64,000 nucleotides of DNA from Treponema sp. Lineage in GTDB: Bacteria > Spirochaetota > Spirochaetia > Treponematales > Treponemataceae. Of the stretch, positions 9,272 to 18,692 are shown in pieces. A program made the translations under genes and the position numbers. The notes below the pieces were generated by a model. That model ran no database searches. It saw only the letters and a program-made list of their open reading frames with translations, and was not told where the DNA came from. How positions within the stretch are numbered: the first letter of the stretch is position 1; each line of letters opens with the position of its first letter. Where the stretch lies: contig JAKSTQ010000003.1 of NCBI GenBank assembly GCA_024402475.1, forward strand, positions 62,001-126,000. Reading direction: 5' to 3'.

Positions 9272-9486
9272 CGCTGGCGGAAAATAATTCTGCCGCGGTC
9301 AAGATCGTATGGCGAGAGGGCAACTTTTACAGTGTCACCCGGAACGATTCTGATGTAATGCTTGCGCATTTTGCCTGAAATGTAAGCCATAATGATATGA
9401 CCATTCTGCAATTCAACACGGAAAATTGTGTTTGGAAGGGCTTCTTTTACTACGCCTTCAACTTCAATAGCTTCTTCTTTAGCCAC
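9268..9486 (-). CDS. infA: Translation initiation factor IF-1
   Basis: This 72-aa S1/OB-fold protein is full length for IF-1 and starts [13 protein letters not shown]. It carries the conserved core [20 protein letters not shown] and the ending [14 protein letters not shown]-1 binds the 30S A site during initiation. The start codon is GTG (9484-9486), preceded by a strong GGAGG. The gene stands alone, not next to ribosomal protein genes, and converges on the J-domain gene with a 4-nt overlap. Confidence 0.97.
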   Translation of the reverse strand: MAKEEAIEVEGVVKEALPNTIFRVELQNGHIIMAYISGKMRKHYIRIVPGDTVKVALSPYDLDRGRIIFRQR

Positions 9487-9528
9487 GATTCCTCCAGGGA
9501 AAAAATCATAAAATCACTGAGATTTATG

Positions 9529-9557
9529 TTGTTTTAATACTAAAATTAGAATATACT
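9529..9557 (+). promoter_or_regulatory. Promoter of the DksA-like gene
   Basis: TTGTTT (9529-9534), a 17-bp spacer and TATACT (9552-9557) lie about 45 nt before the ATG at 9603. Unlike the leaderless promoters, this one leaves a normal leader with a GGGAG ribosome site. Confidence 0.55.
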
Positions 9558-9602
9558 ATTATTTACTAAACAAAAAAGAATGTCAACATGTGGGAGTGTA
9601 AC

Positions 9603-9959
9603 ATGAAAAAAGAATTTATCGAAAAAATGCAGAAAAAACTTGAGGAGCAGCGTGATCAGATTATGCAGTCACTTATTAATCAGGGTGATGAATTAAAAAA
9701 GCTGGTCGTTAACGAAGGCTCAGGTGATGAAGCAGATATTGGTAATGGTGCAGTTGATATTAATATTCTCGATTCTCTCGGCTCCCAGGATTCTCAACGC
9801 CTTGAACTTATCAATAATGCTTTGAACCGTATTTCACAGGGAACTTATGGTGTCTGCCTTTCTTGCCATAAAGACATTCCTCAGAATCGTCTTGAAGCAA
9901 TTCCTTATGCATTTTTGTGCGTAGACTGTAAGGCAAAAGCAGAACGCCGCGGCCGTTAA
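9603..9959 (+). CDS. DksA/TraR family C4 zinc-finger protein
   Basis: This 118-aa protein has an N-terminal coiled coil (about residues 1-40) and an acidic segment (NEGSGDEADIGNG). A C-terminal C4 zinc finger is formed by CLSCHK and CVDCKAKAERR. Proteins of this family enter the RNA polymerase secondary channel or act as small transcriptional modulators. The acidic residues at the coiled-coil tip are not arranged quite as in E. coli DksA, so the exact role is open. The start at 9603 is preferred over the ATG at 9588, because GGGAG sits 9 nt before it and the upstream ATG has no ribosome site. Confidence 0.88.
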   Translation: MKKEFIEKMQKKLEEQRDQIMQSLINQGDELKKLVVNEGSGDEADIGNGAVDINILDSLGSQDSQRLELINNALNRISQGTYGVCLSCHKDIPQNRLEAIPYAFLCVDCKAKAERRGR

Positions 9960-9990
9960 ACCGCAGCGTTAAAATTCCAGTCTGAATTTT

Positions 9991-10875
9991 TTACAGATTC
10001 TGCATGGTAATAATCGTGCGGTCTGGTCCTTGTAAAGCAGGATCGTCTTTGAGGCTGATTACAGCTGTAGAAGTGATTCCTGCTTTTTTTATTGCCTGCA
10101 AAGCTTTATCAAATCCGCCGTCAAGATCATTTGTGTTGTGACTGTCCGAACTGATTACAACAGGAACATTTTTTTGAGCAAGAAGTTCAAGAAGGTAAGG
10201 ACCTGGATAAACATCATCAAAAATTCTGCGGTTAATGGCACCGGTATTTACTTCTACGATGCAGCCGTTTTTTGCAATACAGCAGGCAAGGGCCTTTAAT
10301 TCCTTTTTGTACCAGCCGTCATTTTCGTTAAAGAATTTAAGAACGCCGTTACGTTTTCTGATAAGATCCGGGTGACCAAGAATCGTAAAATTGCAGTGTT
10401 CCAGCATCTGGCGTTCAAGGTAAAAATATTCCTGGACAAGACGTTTGCCGTTATTCTTAAAACATTCCTTTAATCCACGGGCAACATTTTCTGTGCTGTC
10501 ATCAATTGCAAAAATTCCGTTTGGATGAGGAACATAATGAACAGAACCGATAAGGTAGTCCGGATTGAATTCTTTTAAGCGGTCAAAGTCAGGTGCACAG
10601 ATTCCCGGAATGAAATCAGCTTCAAAACCCAAAAGCAGCTGAATTTTATCTTTGTATTTTTCTTTAAGACCTGAAATTGTATCAGCGTATTCTTTGTGGC
10701 ATCTTGGAGCAATGTGCCAGTCTTCTGCAAAAGGAAACATTGTGTGGCTTGAAATTCCAAGGATGTCAATATTTTTATTAATGGCACTTATAACCATGTC
10801 TTCTGCGCTGTCATTACCATCACAGAAATTTGTGTGGCAGTGATAATTTACTTTTAACTGTTTATTAGAGGTCAT
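9991..10875 (-). CDS. PHP-domain phosphatase, histidinol-phosphatase (HisJ/HisK) family
   Basis: This 294-aa protein carries the PHP metal-binding motifs: YHCHTNFCDG near the N terminus, GISSHT, GFEADFI, GSVHYV, LGHPDLI and ISSDSH. The arrangement is that of HisJ-type histidinol-phosphate phosphatases, which act on the penultimate histidine step in the cytoplasm. It lies in no his operon. It overlaps the 3' end of a hybrid histidine kinase by 11 nt and is probably translated with it, so a signalling-related phosphoesterase role is possible. The family is secure, the substrate is not. Confidence 0.8.
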   Translation of the reverse strand: MTSNKQLKVNYHCHTNFCDGNDSAEDMVISAINKNIDILGISSHTMFPFAEDWHIAPRCHKEYADTISGLKEKYKDKIQLLLGFEADFIPGICAPDFDRLKEFNPDYLIGSVHYVPHPNGIFAIDDSTENVARGLKECFKNNGKRLVQEYFYLERQMLEHCNFTILGHPDLIRKRNGVLKFFNENDGWYKKELKALACCIAKNGCIVEVNTGAINRRIFDDVYPGPYLLELLAQKNVPVVISSDSHNTNDLDGGFDKALQAIKKAGITSTAVISLKDDPALQGPDRTIITMQNL

Positions 10876-12916
10876 TTTGGTTTTTCCATGAACTGGTCTG
10901 TTTCTTAAAATTTACAAGTTCTTTTTTAAGGTTATTGTAATTTATTTCGAGCGCCTGAATGTCCTGTGCTTTTGCGGCCTGATTAAGTCGTGCAGCATAA
11001 TCTGAAAGCTTGAATGCAGAAACTGTTGAAGCAGAACCTTTTAAAGTATGTCCTGTTCTTCGGAGTTCAGAATAATTATTTGCAGCAATTAATTCAGGAA
11101 TTGCATTTATAAGGCTGTCAGTCTGTTCAGTAAAATCTTTTATAAGCTGTTTTCCAAAACTTACATCGTTTGCAATAGTATCCATAAAATCTTCTTCGTT
11201 CCAGGTTTTTTCCTGTGACTCAGTTGATTTTAATAAATCGGTAAGTTCCTTTGCAGTCGGAAGAATTAACGCAGAACTCCATTTTTCAAGAATTTCTTTT
11301 ATCATGGAACTCTTGAAAGGTTTAACAAGAACGTCATTCATTCCGGCCTGTGTATATGTTATAAAGTCTGCGGTGTCATTATTTGCAGTGCAGGCAATGA
11401 TGATTCCCTTGTAGCCAAGTTTACGGATTTCTTTAGAAGCTTCAATACCGTTCATTATAGGCATCTGAATATCCATAAAAATGTATTCAATATTTGGATT
11501 GGCCTGATACATTTCTACAGCCTGCTGTCCGTCCTGAGCTTCGATAACTTCTGCACCAAAGCGGGTCAAAAAAGTTACAATAAGCTTACGGTTAACAACA
11601 TGGTCTTCTGCAATAAGAACTTTCATGCCGTGAGTAAGATTATGTTCTTTGTTTTCCTGAATGATGGAAGTCGTAATTTTATTGATTGCAGAAACAGCCT
11701 GTTCTTTTTCTGTTGCGGCAACATGCTTTAAGTGGCGGATCAGCTGAGGATCTTTTGAATCAATTACGGCCTGTTCAAAATATTCTTTAAAGCAAAGAGC
11801 TAAAAGTTCATAGACTTTTTTATGCTTTAACGGTTTGTAAAGATATCCGTCAAACCAGTTAAGGATTTTCATTTTTGCATCGCTTCCCATCTGTCCTTCC
11901 GGAACCATAAGGTAAAGTTTTGCATTATTGATTTCCTTGTCATCATTGATTTTACTTGCAATGTGCCAGCCGGAAATCGTAGTCATAAGCATATCAATAA
12001 AAACAATTGAGAAAGGCTTTCCGGCTTTTGCAAATTCATGCATCATCTGCAACCCGGTTTCTGAATCGTTTGCAGTTTCAATCTCCGTGATTCCCATAAA
12101 GCGCAGTGTTTTAGAAAAAGCACTTGCTGCAGTCATGGAATCATCAATGATGAGAATGCGTGTATTATTAGGAATTACAAGTTCAAGTTTTTCTGGTTTT
12201 GACTGAGGCTGCGGATTGTAGGGAAGTGTGAACCAGAAAATACTTCCGCCGCTTGGATTGTCGCTGACACCAATTGTTCCGCCCATGGCTTCTACCAGCG
12301 ATTTACTGATTGTCAGGCCAAGACCTGTTCCGCCGAATTTTCTTGTTGTTGACGAATCTGCCTGATAAAAGGCGTTGAATATTTTTGCTTTTGATTCATC
12401 GTTAAGACCAATTCCGGTGTCGCAGATTTTAATAAGAATTTTGTCTTCTTTTAAGCGGGTAGATATTTTAATGTAACCTTTAGAGGTAAACTTAACTGCA
12501 TTTTTAATCAGGTTCAAAAGTACCTGCTGAACTCTGACCTGATCGCCCATGATTTTGTGAGCAATGGTCATGTCATTGTCAGTAATGATTTCAATTTTTT
12601 TGTTGAATGCTTCGATGCTTACAAGGTCGGTAACAGATTCAACAAGGCGGATGATATCAAAGGCCGCATTTTCAAGATGAAATTCCTTGCTTGAAATTTT
12701 TGTGTAATCAAGAATATTGTTTGCAAGGTTCAAAAGTGCATCCGCAGAAAAAGAGATCTGTCGCAGATATTCTTTCTGTTCGTTATCCAGTTTAGTTTCG
12801 TTTAAAAGTTCAACGGACGCAATAATGGTCTGAATTGGAGTACGGATTTCGTGAAGGGTAGTAGAAAGGAATCTGCTGGAACTTAAAAGTCCGCTGTCAT
12901 TATCATGATTTTGCAT
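10865..12916 (-). CDS. Sensorless hybrid histidine kinase (HisKA-HATPase-REC-REC-HPt)
   Basis: This 683-aa protein begins almost directly with the dimerisation domain: phospho-acceptor His22 in STTLHEIRTPIQT. The ATPase domain follows (N-box LIKNAVKF, G-boxes DTGIGL and GGTGLGL, about 120-235). Then come two receiver domains (about 255-375 with IVFIDML, and about 428-545 with FMDIQMP) and a C-terminal HPt domain (His in GHTLKGSAST, about residue 630). There is no membrane helix, PAS or GAF domain, so the input must come from a partner. The receiver gene upstream, overlapping by 14 nt, is the obvious candidate. It should act as a cytoplasmic phosphorelay. Confidence 0.92.
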   Translation of the reverse strand: MQNHDNDSGLLSSSRFLSTTLHEIRTPIQTIIASVELLNETKLDNEQKEYLRQISFSADALLNLANNILDYTKISSKEFHLENAAFDIIRLVESVTDLVSIEAFNKKIEIITDNDMTIAHKIMGDQVRVQQVLLNLIKNAVKFTSKGYIKISTRLKEDKILIKICDTGIGLNDESKAKIFNAFYQADSSTTRKFGGTGLGLTISKSLVEAMGGTIGVSDNPSGGSIFWFTLPYNPQPQSKPEKLELVIPNNTRILIIDDSMTAASAFSKTLRFMGITEIETANDSETGLQMMHEFAKAGKPFSIVFIDMLMTTISGWHIASKINDDKEINNAKLYLMVPEGQMGSDAKMKILNWFDGYLYKPLKHKKVYELLALCFKEYFEQAVIDSKDPQLIRHLKHVAATEKEQAVSAINKITTSIIQENKEHNLTHGMKVLIAEDHVVNRKLIVTFLTRFGAEVIEAQDGQQAVEMYQANPNIEYIFMDIQMPIMNGIEASKEIRKLGYKGIIIACTANNDTADFITYTQAGMNDVLVKPFKSSMIKEILEKWSSALILPTAKELTDLLKSTESQEKTWNEEDFMDTIANDVSFGKQLIKDFTEQTDSLINAIPELIAANNYSELRRTGHTLKGSASTVSAFKLSDYAARLNQAAKAQDIQALEINYNNLKKELVNFKKQTSSWKNQNDL

Positions 12917-14138
12917 GGAGAACCTCGATAGCCTTCTGGATAATTACATCAGGTTTCTGAGGTTTTACCAGGTAACTTTTTGCGCCAAGGCTCAATGACT
13001 GAATAACGACTTCTCTCTGTGTTGCCTGTGAGTATACGATTACTGGTGGAGCATTCGGATCAGCCTTGAGTTTTGTAAGAACATCAAAGCCTGAAATTCC
13101 AGGCATGAAAATATCAATGATGGCAAGGTCAAAATGTTCCTTTTCAATTGAATTAAGGAACTGTTCACCAGAATCATATCCGATTGTTTCTGCACCCATC
13201 GAAACAAGAGAGCGGGAAAGTATTGAACGGACAACACTGTCATCATCAACGATTGCAACTTTAAATACAGTTCCGTCAGCGTCATCTTTCTGCGGGTCAA
13301 AGTTAAAGCGGTAATCGATTGTTTCGTCATCGCTTTCCTGCTGAGTAAGGATTTCTTCTGCAATAAGTTCAGGAACATCTTCTTCCTGAGCTGTGATAGA
13401 AACAAAGGAATTCAAAACCGCACGAAGGTCTTTTACAACCTTAACTTCTGCATATTTCGGATGCCCGTCCAGATATTCAGGAATAAAATCATCAAAAGAA
13501 AGAATCTTGATGAACTTATGAGGAATTCTTGTTTCGGAATAAATTGTATCCAGAAGGTAACCCAGGTTTACGCCGTCAACAAAAGAAAGCATAAGGTCAC
13601 TCATCATAAGAATGAGTTTAGGATTCTGGATGTTTTTGGTTTCAATAAGCTCAGCAAGTCTGTATTTAAGCAGAGCAATTTTTTCGCGGTTCATTGACTG
13701 TGCAAGTTCAACAAAAATAATGTTGTTTGTGTGATGAACCAGAAGAATTGATTTTGTTGTGTCTACAGAAAAGCTGAGTTTTAAAGCATCGCCAATTGCA
13801 TCAAAGAACGTTGCAAAGCGGATCGGGTTTGGAAAATACTTGATAACGCCGTAACGAACCATTGATGCAATTTTTGCTTTTTCGACAACAGGTCCTGTCA
13901 TGATTATAGGAATTGATTTTGCGTTTGGATCAGAATACTTGCTCTTTAAAAAGTCGAGCAGTTCATTGTATGAACCAGAGGCATCCATAATCACAAGGTC
14001 AGGAAGAATGGTAACCAGTTTTGTGTACGCATCGCGGTTTGTGTGAGTTACTTCAACTTTGACATTTTCCGATGTAAGCTTTTCTGTAATGTAATCAGTA
14101 AAAAGCTTTGACGGATCGATAATCAGAACCTGTTTCAT
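12903..14138 (-). CDS. Dual-receiver response regulator with a central STAS-like region
   Basis: This 411-aa protein has an N-terminal receiver domain (about 1-125; acceptor Asp52 in LVIMDAS, Thr in IIMTG, Lys in IKYFP). A second canonical receiver lies at about 290-410 (IVDDDSVVRS, AIIDIFMPGISGF, KSYLVKPQKP). The middle part (about 130-250) has no named match here. Its pattern, a hydrophobic strand, 'LILMMSDLMLSFVDG', then helix, recalls a STAS domain. There is no DNA-binding or enzymatic output, so it likely works by protein contact with the kinase encoded in the overlapping downstream frame. It follows ackA after 21 nt and may be co-transcribed with it. Confidence 0.85.
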   Translation of the reverse strand: MKQVLIIDPSKLFTDYITEKLTSENVKVEVTHTNRDAYTKLVTILPDLVIMDASGSYNELLDFLKSKYSDPNAKSIPIIMTGPVVEKAKIASMVRYGVIKYFPNPIRFATFFDAIGDALKLSFSVDTTKSILLVHHTNNIIFVELAQSMNREKIALLKYRLAELIETKNIQNPKLILMMSDLMLSFVDGVNLGYLLDTIYSETRIPHKFIKILSFDDFIPEYLDGHPKYAEVKVVKDLRAVLNSFVSITAQEEDVPELIAEEILTQQESDDETIDYRFNFDPQKDDADGTVFKVAIVDDDSVVRSILSRSLVSMGAETIGYDSGEQFLNSIEKEHFDLAIIDIFMPGISGFDVLTKLKADPNAPPVIVYSQATQREVVIQSLSLGAKSYLVKPQKPDVIIQKAIEVLHAKS

Positions 14139-14159
14139 TTTATTCTATCTCGAATTAAA

Positions 14160-15500
14160 TTAGTTTTTTGGTGGACGAGCTACAACCTTTGCAATGTCAG
14201 GTCGTTTAACCAGATCACCTTTAAGACCTTCTTCGCGAGCCTTGTTTACATAATCAGGACTCTGGAAAGAATATGTAAAGTTTGTATGAACATCGTATGT
14301 GCCTTTCATCAAAGCATAAGCATCTTCTGTCATAACAAGTTCTTCGTCTGTAGGAATTACAAAGATTTTAACTTCGCTGTCATCTGCAGAAATACATGTT
14401 TCAGCATTACCTGTGAATGACCACTTGTTTTTCTGTTCGTCAATTTTGATGCCGTAGTTTTCGAGTCCCTGTGTTGACTTGAGGCGGTAAACAGGACCAC
14501 GTTCACCAACACCAGCTGTAAAGATGATTGCATCTACGCGACCAAGTTCTGCCATGTAAGCACCAATGTATTTTTTGATGCGGAGAGCTTCCATTTCGAT
14601 TGCGAGTTTTGCTTTTTCATCACCTTCGCCTGCAGCAATTTCAACGTCGCGGCGGTCAGCAAATTTTCCTGTGATACCAAGACAGCCTGATTTCTTGTTG
14701 AGAGCGTTGTCCATCTGGTCTGCAGTCATTCCTGTTTTGCGCATGATGTAGAAAGGAAGGGCAGGGTCAAGGTCGCCGGAACGGGTTCCCATTACAAGAC
14801 CTTCAAGAGGAGTAATACCCATTGTTGTATCGTAACATTTACCGTTTTTTACACAGCACATAGAAGCACCGTTTCCGATGTGACAGATGATAACGTTTGT
14901 GTCTTCTGGTTTCTTTCCAAGAAGAACTGAAGCACGTTTTGCTGTGTAAAGGAAAGATGTTCCGTGGAAACCGTATTTACGTGCAGCATATTTTTCATAC
15001 CATTCGTGTGGAATAGCATACATGAAGTTTTCTGCTGGCATTGTCTGGTGCCATGCTGTATCCATAACTGCAGCGTGTGGAACGTTTGGCATAACTTTCT
15101 GAGCAGCTTCAATACCCATGATGTTTGCAGGCATGTGGAGTGGACCAAGGTCAATAACTTCGCGGAATCCGTCAAGAACTTCTGGAGTAACAAGAACAGA
15201 TTTTGTGAATTTTTCGCCGCCATGAAGAACGCGGTGTCCAACAGCTCCAATCTGATCCAGGCTTTCGATAACGCCTGTTTCTTTATCAGTAATCATCTTG
15301 AGGATGAGTTCAATTGCTTCTTTGTGAGTAGGACATGGGCTTTCCATTTCTACTTTGTTGCCTTTAGCTTTGTGTGTGATGCAGGAACCGTCGATACCAA
15401 TTCTTTCTACAACACCATTTGCCAAAACTTCTTTGTTGTCCCAATCATAAACCTGGTATTTTGCAGAACTTGATCCGCAGTTAAGTGTAAGAATAACCAT
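14160..15500 (-). CDS. ackA: Acetate kinase
   Basis: This 446-aa protein is full length for AckA, which interconverts acetyl phosphate plus ADP and acetate plus ATP in fermentative energy conservation. It begins with the signature [15 protein letters not shown] and contains HRVLHGG, the catalytic-arginine region GTRSGDLDP and [10 protein letters not shown]. The C terminus runs about 40 residues beyond the usual end and is Lys/Arg-rich. A GAGGT ribosome site precedes the ATG. No pta lies next to it. The following signalling genes start after only 21 nt, so acetyl-phosphate metabolism and the phosphorelay may share a transcript. Confidence 0.97.
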   Translation of the reverse strand: MVILTLNCGSSSAKYQVYDWDNKEVLANGVVERIGIDGSCITHKAKGNKVEMESPCPTHKEAIELILKMITDKETGVIESLDQIGAVGHRVLHGGEKFTKSVLVTPEVLDGFREVIDLGPLHMPANIMGIEAAQKVMPNVPHAAVMDTAWHQTMPAENFMYAIPHEWYEKYAARKYGFHGTSFLYTAKRASVLLGKKPEDTNVIICHIGNGASMCCVKNGKCYDTTMGITPLEGLVMGTRSGDLDPALPFYIMRKTGMTADQMDNALNKKSGCLGITGKFADRRDVEIAAGEGDEKAKLAIEMEALRIKKYIGAYMAELGRVDAIIFTAGVGERGPVYRLKSTQGLENYGIKIDEQKNKWSFTGNAETCISADDSEVKIFVIPTDEELVMTEDAYALMKGTYDVHTNFTYSFQSPDYVNKAREEGLKGDLVKRPDIAKVVARPPKN

Positions 15501-15551
15501 ATATGTACCTCTAATTACTCAATATATAATCCATAAATTATACTTCAAATT

Positions 15552-17135
15552 TTATCTTTTAACAATATTCAGCACGGAAGGCTTTGGCGGCAAAAAATAC
15601 ATTTCCTTAAATGGATGAATGTTCAGCGGATTTGCAGTCCAGCCGCCGATAGAGTCAAAATCAATAATGTTCAGGTCAATACTGTGAGAAATCGGCATTA
15701 TAAGACCGCTGTCCAAAAGAATTTCTTCTGCCTGATTTAAGAGTTCGTAACGCTTTGTGCGGTCATGTGTAAGGCTTGCCTTGTCCAGAAGTGAATCAAA
15801 TTCACTGTTTTTCCATAAAGTTTCGTTGAGAGAAGAGTCGCTTCTGAAAAGTTCAAGGAATGCAACAGGATCACTGAAGTCCCCGATCCAGGTGTAAAGG
15901 AACATGTCGCTGTCAGAACCTGAAATTGAAGAAAGATAAAGTCTTTCAGGAATAACCTTGATTTTAAGCTTGATGCCGATTGCTCCCCAGAAATGTTTAA
16001 TAGTCTGTGCAGCATTCATGACAGCCTGTCCCTCAGGAATTGCAAATTCCAGTTCAAGGAATTCATCAGTAATGCCAAGAGATTTTTTTGCTTTATCCAG
16101 AAGAGCCTGTGCGTGGTCAAGATCAGTGTAATCAAGAGGAACAGGCTGCTTGTAACCGTTAAGCGGGAAAATCAAAGTCTTTGCAGGGAAATATGAACCC
16201 ATGCGCAGTTCTTCCCATGGGAATGCATTCATAAGCGCGTTACGTACTTCTTTTGTAAGCCATGGTTTTTTAAGCTTAAAGAAATAGTAATAAGTGCCAA
16301 AAAGCGGATCAAAGTGAACTGATTCCTGTTTTAAAATTGAACGGGTGTCGCAGTTTGTGCTGCACCAGTGAATTTTTCCTGTGTTAAAATCATGAGCAAC
16401 TTCTTTTTCGTCATCAGTTAAAAGGATTTTGATGTTAGGAATTTTTACAGCAGAAGCGTTGTAGTAGTTTGCGTTTTTGCAGAGATTGAATTCTGATTCG
16501 CTCTGGTTTACAAGACTGTAAGGGCCGGAAAAAGCAGTTCCATTAACAGTGTCCACAACAGCAAACGCGTGATGACATAAAATTTTTGGAAGATGACTTT
16601 GAGGAATATCAAGTTCAATGCTGATAGTCACATCGTCCTTTGTAAAAATCGCAACATCTTGTCGGGAACCTTTTCCAAGCCTGTAATCTTTGGCGCCTGT
16701 AATTACATCAAGAAAAGAAGAATAAAATGCTTCTTTTTCGGCAATAAGATTGAGCCAGGATTCTTTAACATCTTTTGAAGTGATTTTACGGCCGTCAGAA
16801 AATTTTGCGTCAGGTCTTAATGTAAAAGTCCAGTACTTGCCGTCGCGGCTTGTCTTGTAGCTCAAAGCGATTGCAGGTTCCGGATCAAGAGTCTGGGGGT
16901 TGTAGGAAAAAAGTCCTTCGTAAAGGGAATTCAAAATCTGGGCTTCACCGGTATAGGCAGAAGTGTGAGGATTAAGGTTGTAATTTCCGTCTGTCATAGC
17001 AACGACTAAAGTTTTGTTCTTTGCGTAACTGTCGTTTTGTGAATCTGTCATTTCAGCCTCTGCAGGTTTTGCACTTGCACAGGAACTGAAAAACGCTAAT
17101 GCCAGTATAATTGAGTGTTTTATAAATTTAGCCAT
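15552..17135 (-). CDS. Peptide-binding lipoprotein (SBP family 5)
   Basis: This 527-aa OppA-like lipoprotein has a signal peptide ending in LAFFSSC (lipid-modified Cys19) and the family start LVVAMTDGNYNLNPHTSAYTGEAQILNSLYEGL (given here as family context). It should bind peptides outside the inner membrane. The start ATG at 17135 is chosen because it gives the signal peptide directly. A longer in-frame start at 17195 would add 20 non-signal residues buried in the upstream gene. The ATG overlaps that gene's stop by 8 nt. No permease is nearby, so it may be an orphan serving another Opp system or a chemosensory role. Confidence 0.88.
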   Translation of the reverse strand: MAKFIKHSIILALAFFSSCASAKPAEAEMTDSQNDSYAKNKTLVVAMTDGNYNLNPHTSAYTGEAQILNSLYEGLFSYNPQTLDPEPAIALSYKTSRDGKYWTFTLRPDAKFSDGRKITSKDVKESWLNLIAEKEAFYSSFLDVITGAKDYRLGKGSRQDVAIFTKDDVTISIELDIPQSHLPKILCHHAFAVVDTVNGTAFSGPYSLVNQSESEFNLCKNANYYNASAVKIPNIKILLTDDEKEVAHDFNTGKIHWCSTNCDTRSILKQESVHFDPLFGTYYYFFKLKKPWLTKEVRNALMNAFPWEELRMGSYFPAKTLIFPLNGYKQPVPLDYTDLDHAQALLDKAKKSLGITDEFLELEFAIPEGQAVMNAAQTIKHFWGAIGIKLKIKVIPERLYLSSISGSDSDMFLYTWIGDFSDPVAFLELFRSDSSLNETLWKNSEFDSLLDKASLTHDRTKRYELLNQAEEILLDSGLIMPISHSIDLNIIDFDSIGGWTANPLNIHPFKEMYFLPPKPSVLNIVKR

Positions 17136-18543
17136 TGATGTTGATTCCAAGTTTCTGCATCTGTATCTGTTCTTCGATGAATGAAAGGTATTCACCGCGA
17201 TGCTGGTTTGTATTTACGATGGAATTTTTCATTGTAGTAAGTTCCATCTTGAGCCCCTTAATGTTTTTGCGGTTTTCCGGCTGAGGCGCATTCTTGAAGA
17301 ATTCATCCAGAGCACCAAGAAGCGTGAACATTTTCTGGCTTTCTGAAATGTATTTATTGATGAATTCAAGAATCTTGTCTGCAGGGTAGGCTTCGATTTT
17401 CTGGTAAGTTGGAGAAGCCTTGAGCGCAAAGGAATTAAAGAACACAGCCTTCTTCCCGATATCGTTTACAAATGTCTGGAAGATGATTTTTTCTTTATGA
17501 GAAGTGCTTGTATCTTTGTCTACAATTAAAATTGTGTATTCAACAGGCGGTTCCTTGATGTTGAATGCCTTACGAAGAGCCGCAGCGAATTTTGCCATAA
17601 AGGTGTTGTTTTCATTCTGAAGAACCTGATGATTGCTTAAAAGCTTTTGATGGACAACTTCGAGCTGAGGTCCCAGTGCACTTAAAGCCTGTACGGCGCG
17701 CATAAGTTCATCTTTTGGATCAACCTTAACTACTTTTTTGCGTTCAACTGCTTCGTGGACTTCAAGTTTTGACAAAAGTGCCTGCTGAATCTGATCTCTG
17801 TTTGGACCAAAATCTTCTTTTGTGATTTCTTCGATTAACGCAGTGTAGAAAGGCTTTTTGCCCATAACTGCAGGGAAAATCTTTTTGATCTGAGCCATTT
17901 CTTCTGCAGGACTTTCTGCGGCTTTTGCTCTATCATATTTAGGGTGGTCAAAGATATCTTTTCGTACATAAGCCTTGTAAACTTCTTTCTGATATTCGCT
18001 TATGTCCTTGAGAATGGCAGTAATGTCATTTGTTGCCTTTGAAAGTTTATTGATTGTGTCCTGAAGCTGGTTTGCAGCCATTGGAGGCATGTTGCGCTTA
18101 GCTTCCATTACAAGGTAGGCAAGACCACGGGTATTAGGACGGGTACTGTTTTCCGAAAAACTTGTCCATGTAAAGGCGTTGTTAAAGTCAACGAATTTTT
18201 TAATCTGAGGAATTGTCATGCTGTCAATGGACATCTTGTAGTAGTTTGTAATAAAGTCCAGCATGGCTTCGTAGTCAGAAAAACGGGAGCCGATTGCAAG
18301 GGTTCTTTCGTTATCTGTAAAAGGGTCAGACGATGGAGAAACAATGTCAGAGATTTTCTTTTCCAGTTTATATGGGTCTGGTTTGATGAGGGATTTTTCA
18401 ACTAATGTGTCAAAAAGAATTTTTACGCAGGAATGCATGAGTCTGTACTGCTCAAGCAGTTTGGGCATGATTTCGCGGTTATAATATTCTGTCCTTTTAT
18501 CAACAGCTGCGATTACTTTTTGTGAAAAATTTATGTCTGCCAT
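17128..18543 (-). CDS. Conserved hypothetical, helical cytoplasmic protein
   Basis: I do not recognise this 471-aa protein. It has no signal peptide or membrane helix and looks almost wholly alpha-helical, with charged stretches such as LSKATNDITAILKDISEYQKEVYKAY (about 165-190) and a C-terminal helical bundle. A region near 330-380 (YTILIVDKDTSTSHKEKIIFQTFV) may be a small alpha/beta unit. It starts MADINFSQKV after GGAG and is the first gene of a pair with the peptide-binding lipoprotein, which overlaps it by 8 nt. That makes it a candidate partner in cell-envelope or nutrient physiology, but no function is claimed. Confidence 0.7.
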   Translation of the reverse strand: MADINFSQKVIAAVDKRTEYYNREIMPKLLEQYRLMHSCVKILFDTLVEKSLIKPDPYKLEKKISDIVSPSSDPFTDNERTLAIGSRFSDYEAMLDFITNYYKMSIDSMTIPQIKKFVDFNNAFTWTSFSENSTRPNTRGLAYLVMEAKRNMPPMAANQLQDTINKLSKATNDITAILKDISEYQKEVYKAYVRKDIFDHPKYDRAKAAESPAEEMAQIKKIFPAVMGKKPFYTALIEEITKEDFGPNRDQIQQALLSKLEVHEAVERKKVVKVDPKDELMRAVQALSALGPQLEVVHQKLLSNHQVLQNENNTFMAKFAAALRKAFNIKEPPVEYTILIVDKDTSTSHKEKIIFQTFVNDIGKKAVFFNSFALKASPTYQKIEAYPADKILEFINKYISESQKMFTLLGALDEFFKNAPQPENRKNIKGLKMELTTMKNSIVNTNQHRGEYLSFIEEQIQMQKLGINING

Positions 18544-18634
18544 ATAAAATCTCCGATTCGATTATATCACAAATTTATAGTTTTACCTTTTCTTATCGGC
18601 AGGTTTATGGAAAAACTTGAGTCCTTTTAGAGGT

Positions 18635-18664
18635 TTGCAATTATCTACTATTATATGGTATGAT
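18635..18664 (+). promoter_or_regulatory. Promoter of the barrel/OmpA operon
   Basis: TTGCAA (18635-18640), an 18-bp spacer and TATGAT (18659-18664) precede an AGAGGT ribosome site and the ATG at 18693. Confidence 0.5.
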
Positions 18665-18692
18665 ATTAGTATATTTTAAGTAAGAGGTAATT

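Noticed and set aside
14964..15473. A 169-aa forward-strand frame within ackA
   Set aside because: Cys/Phe/Asn-rich composition of a reading-frame shadow; ackA is certain on the other strand.
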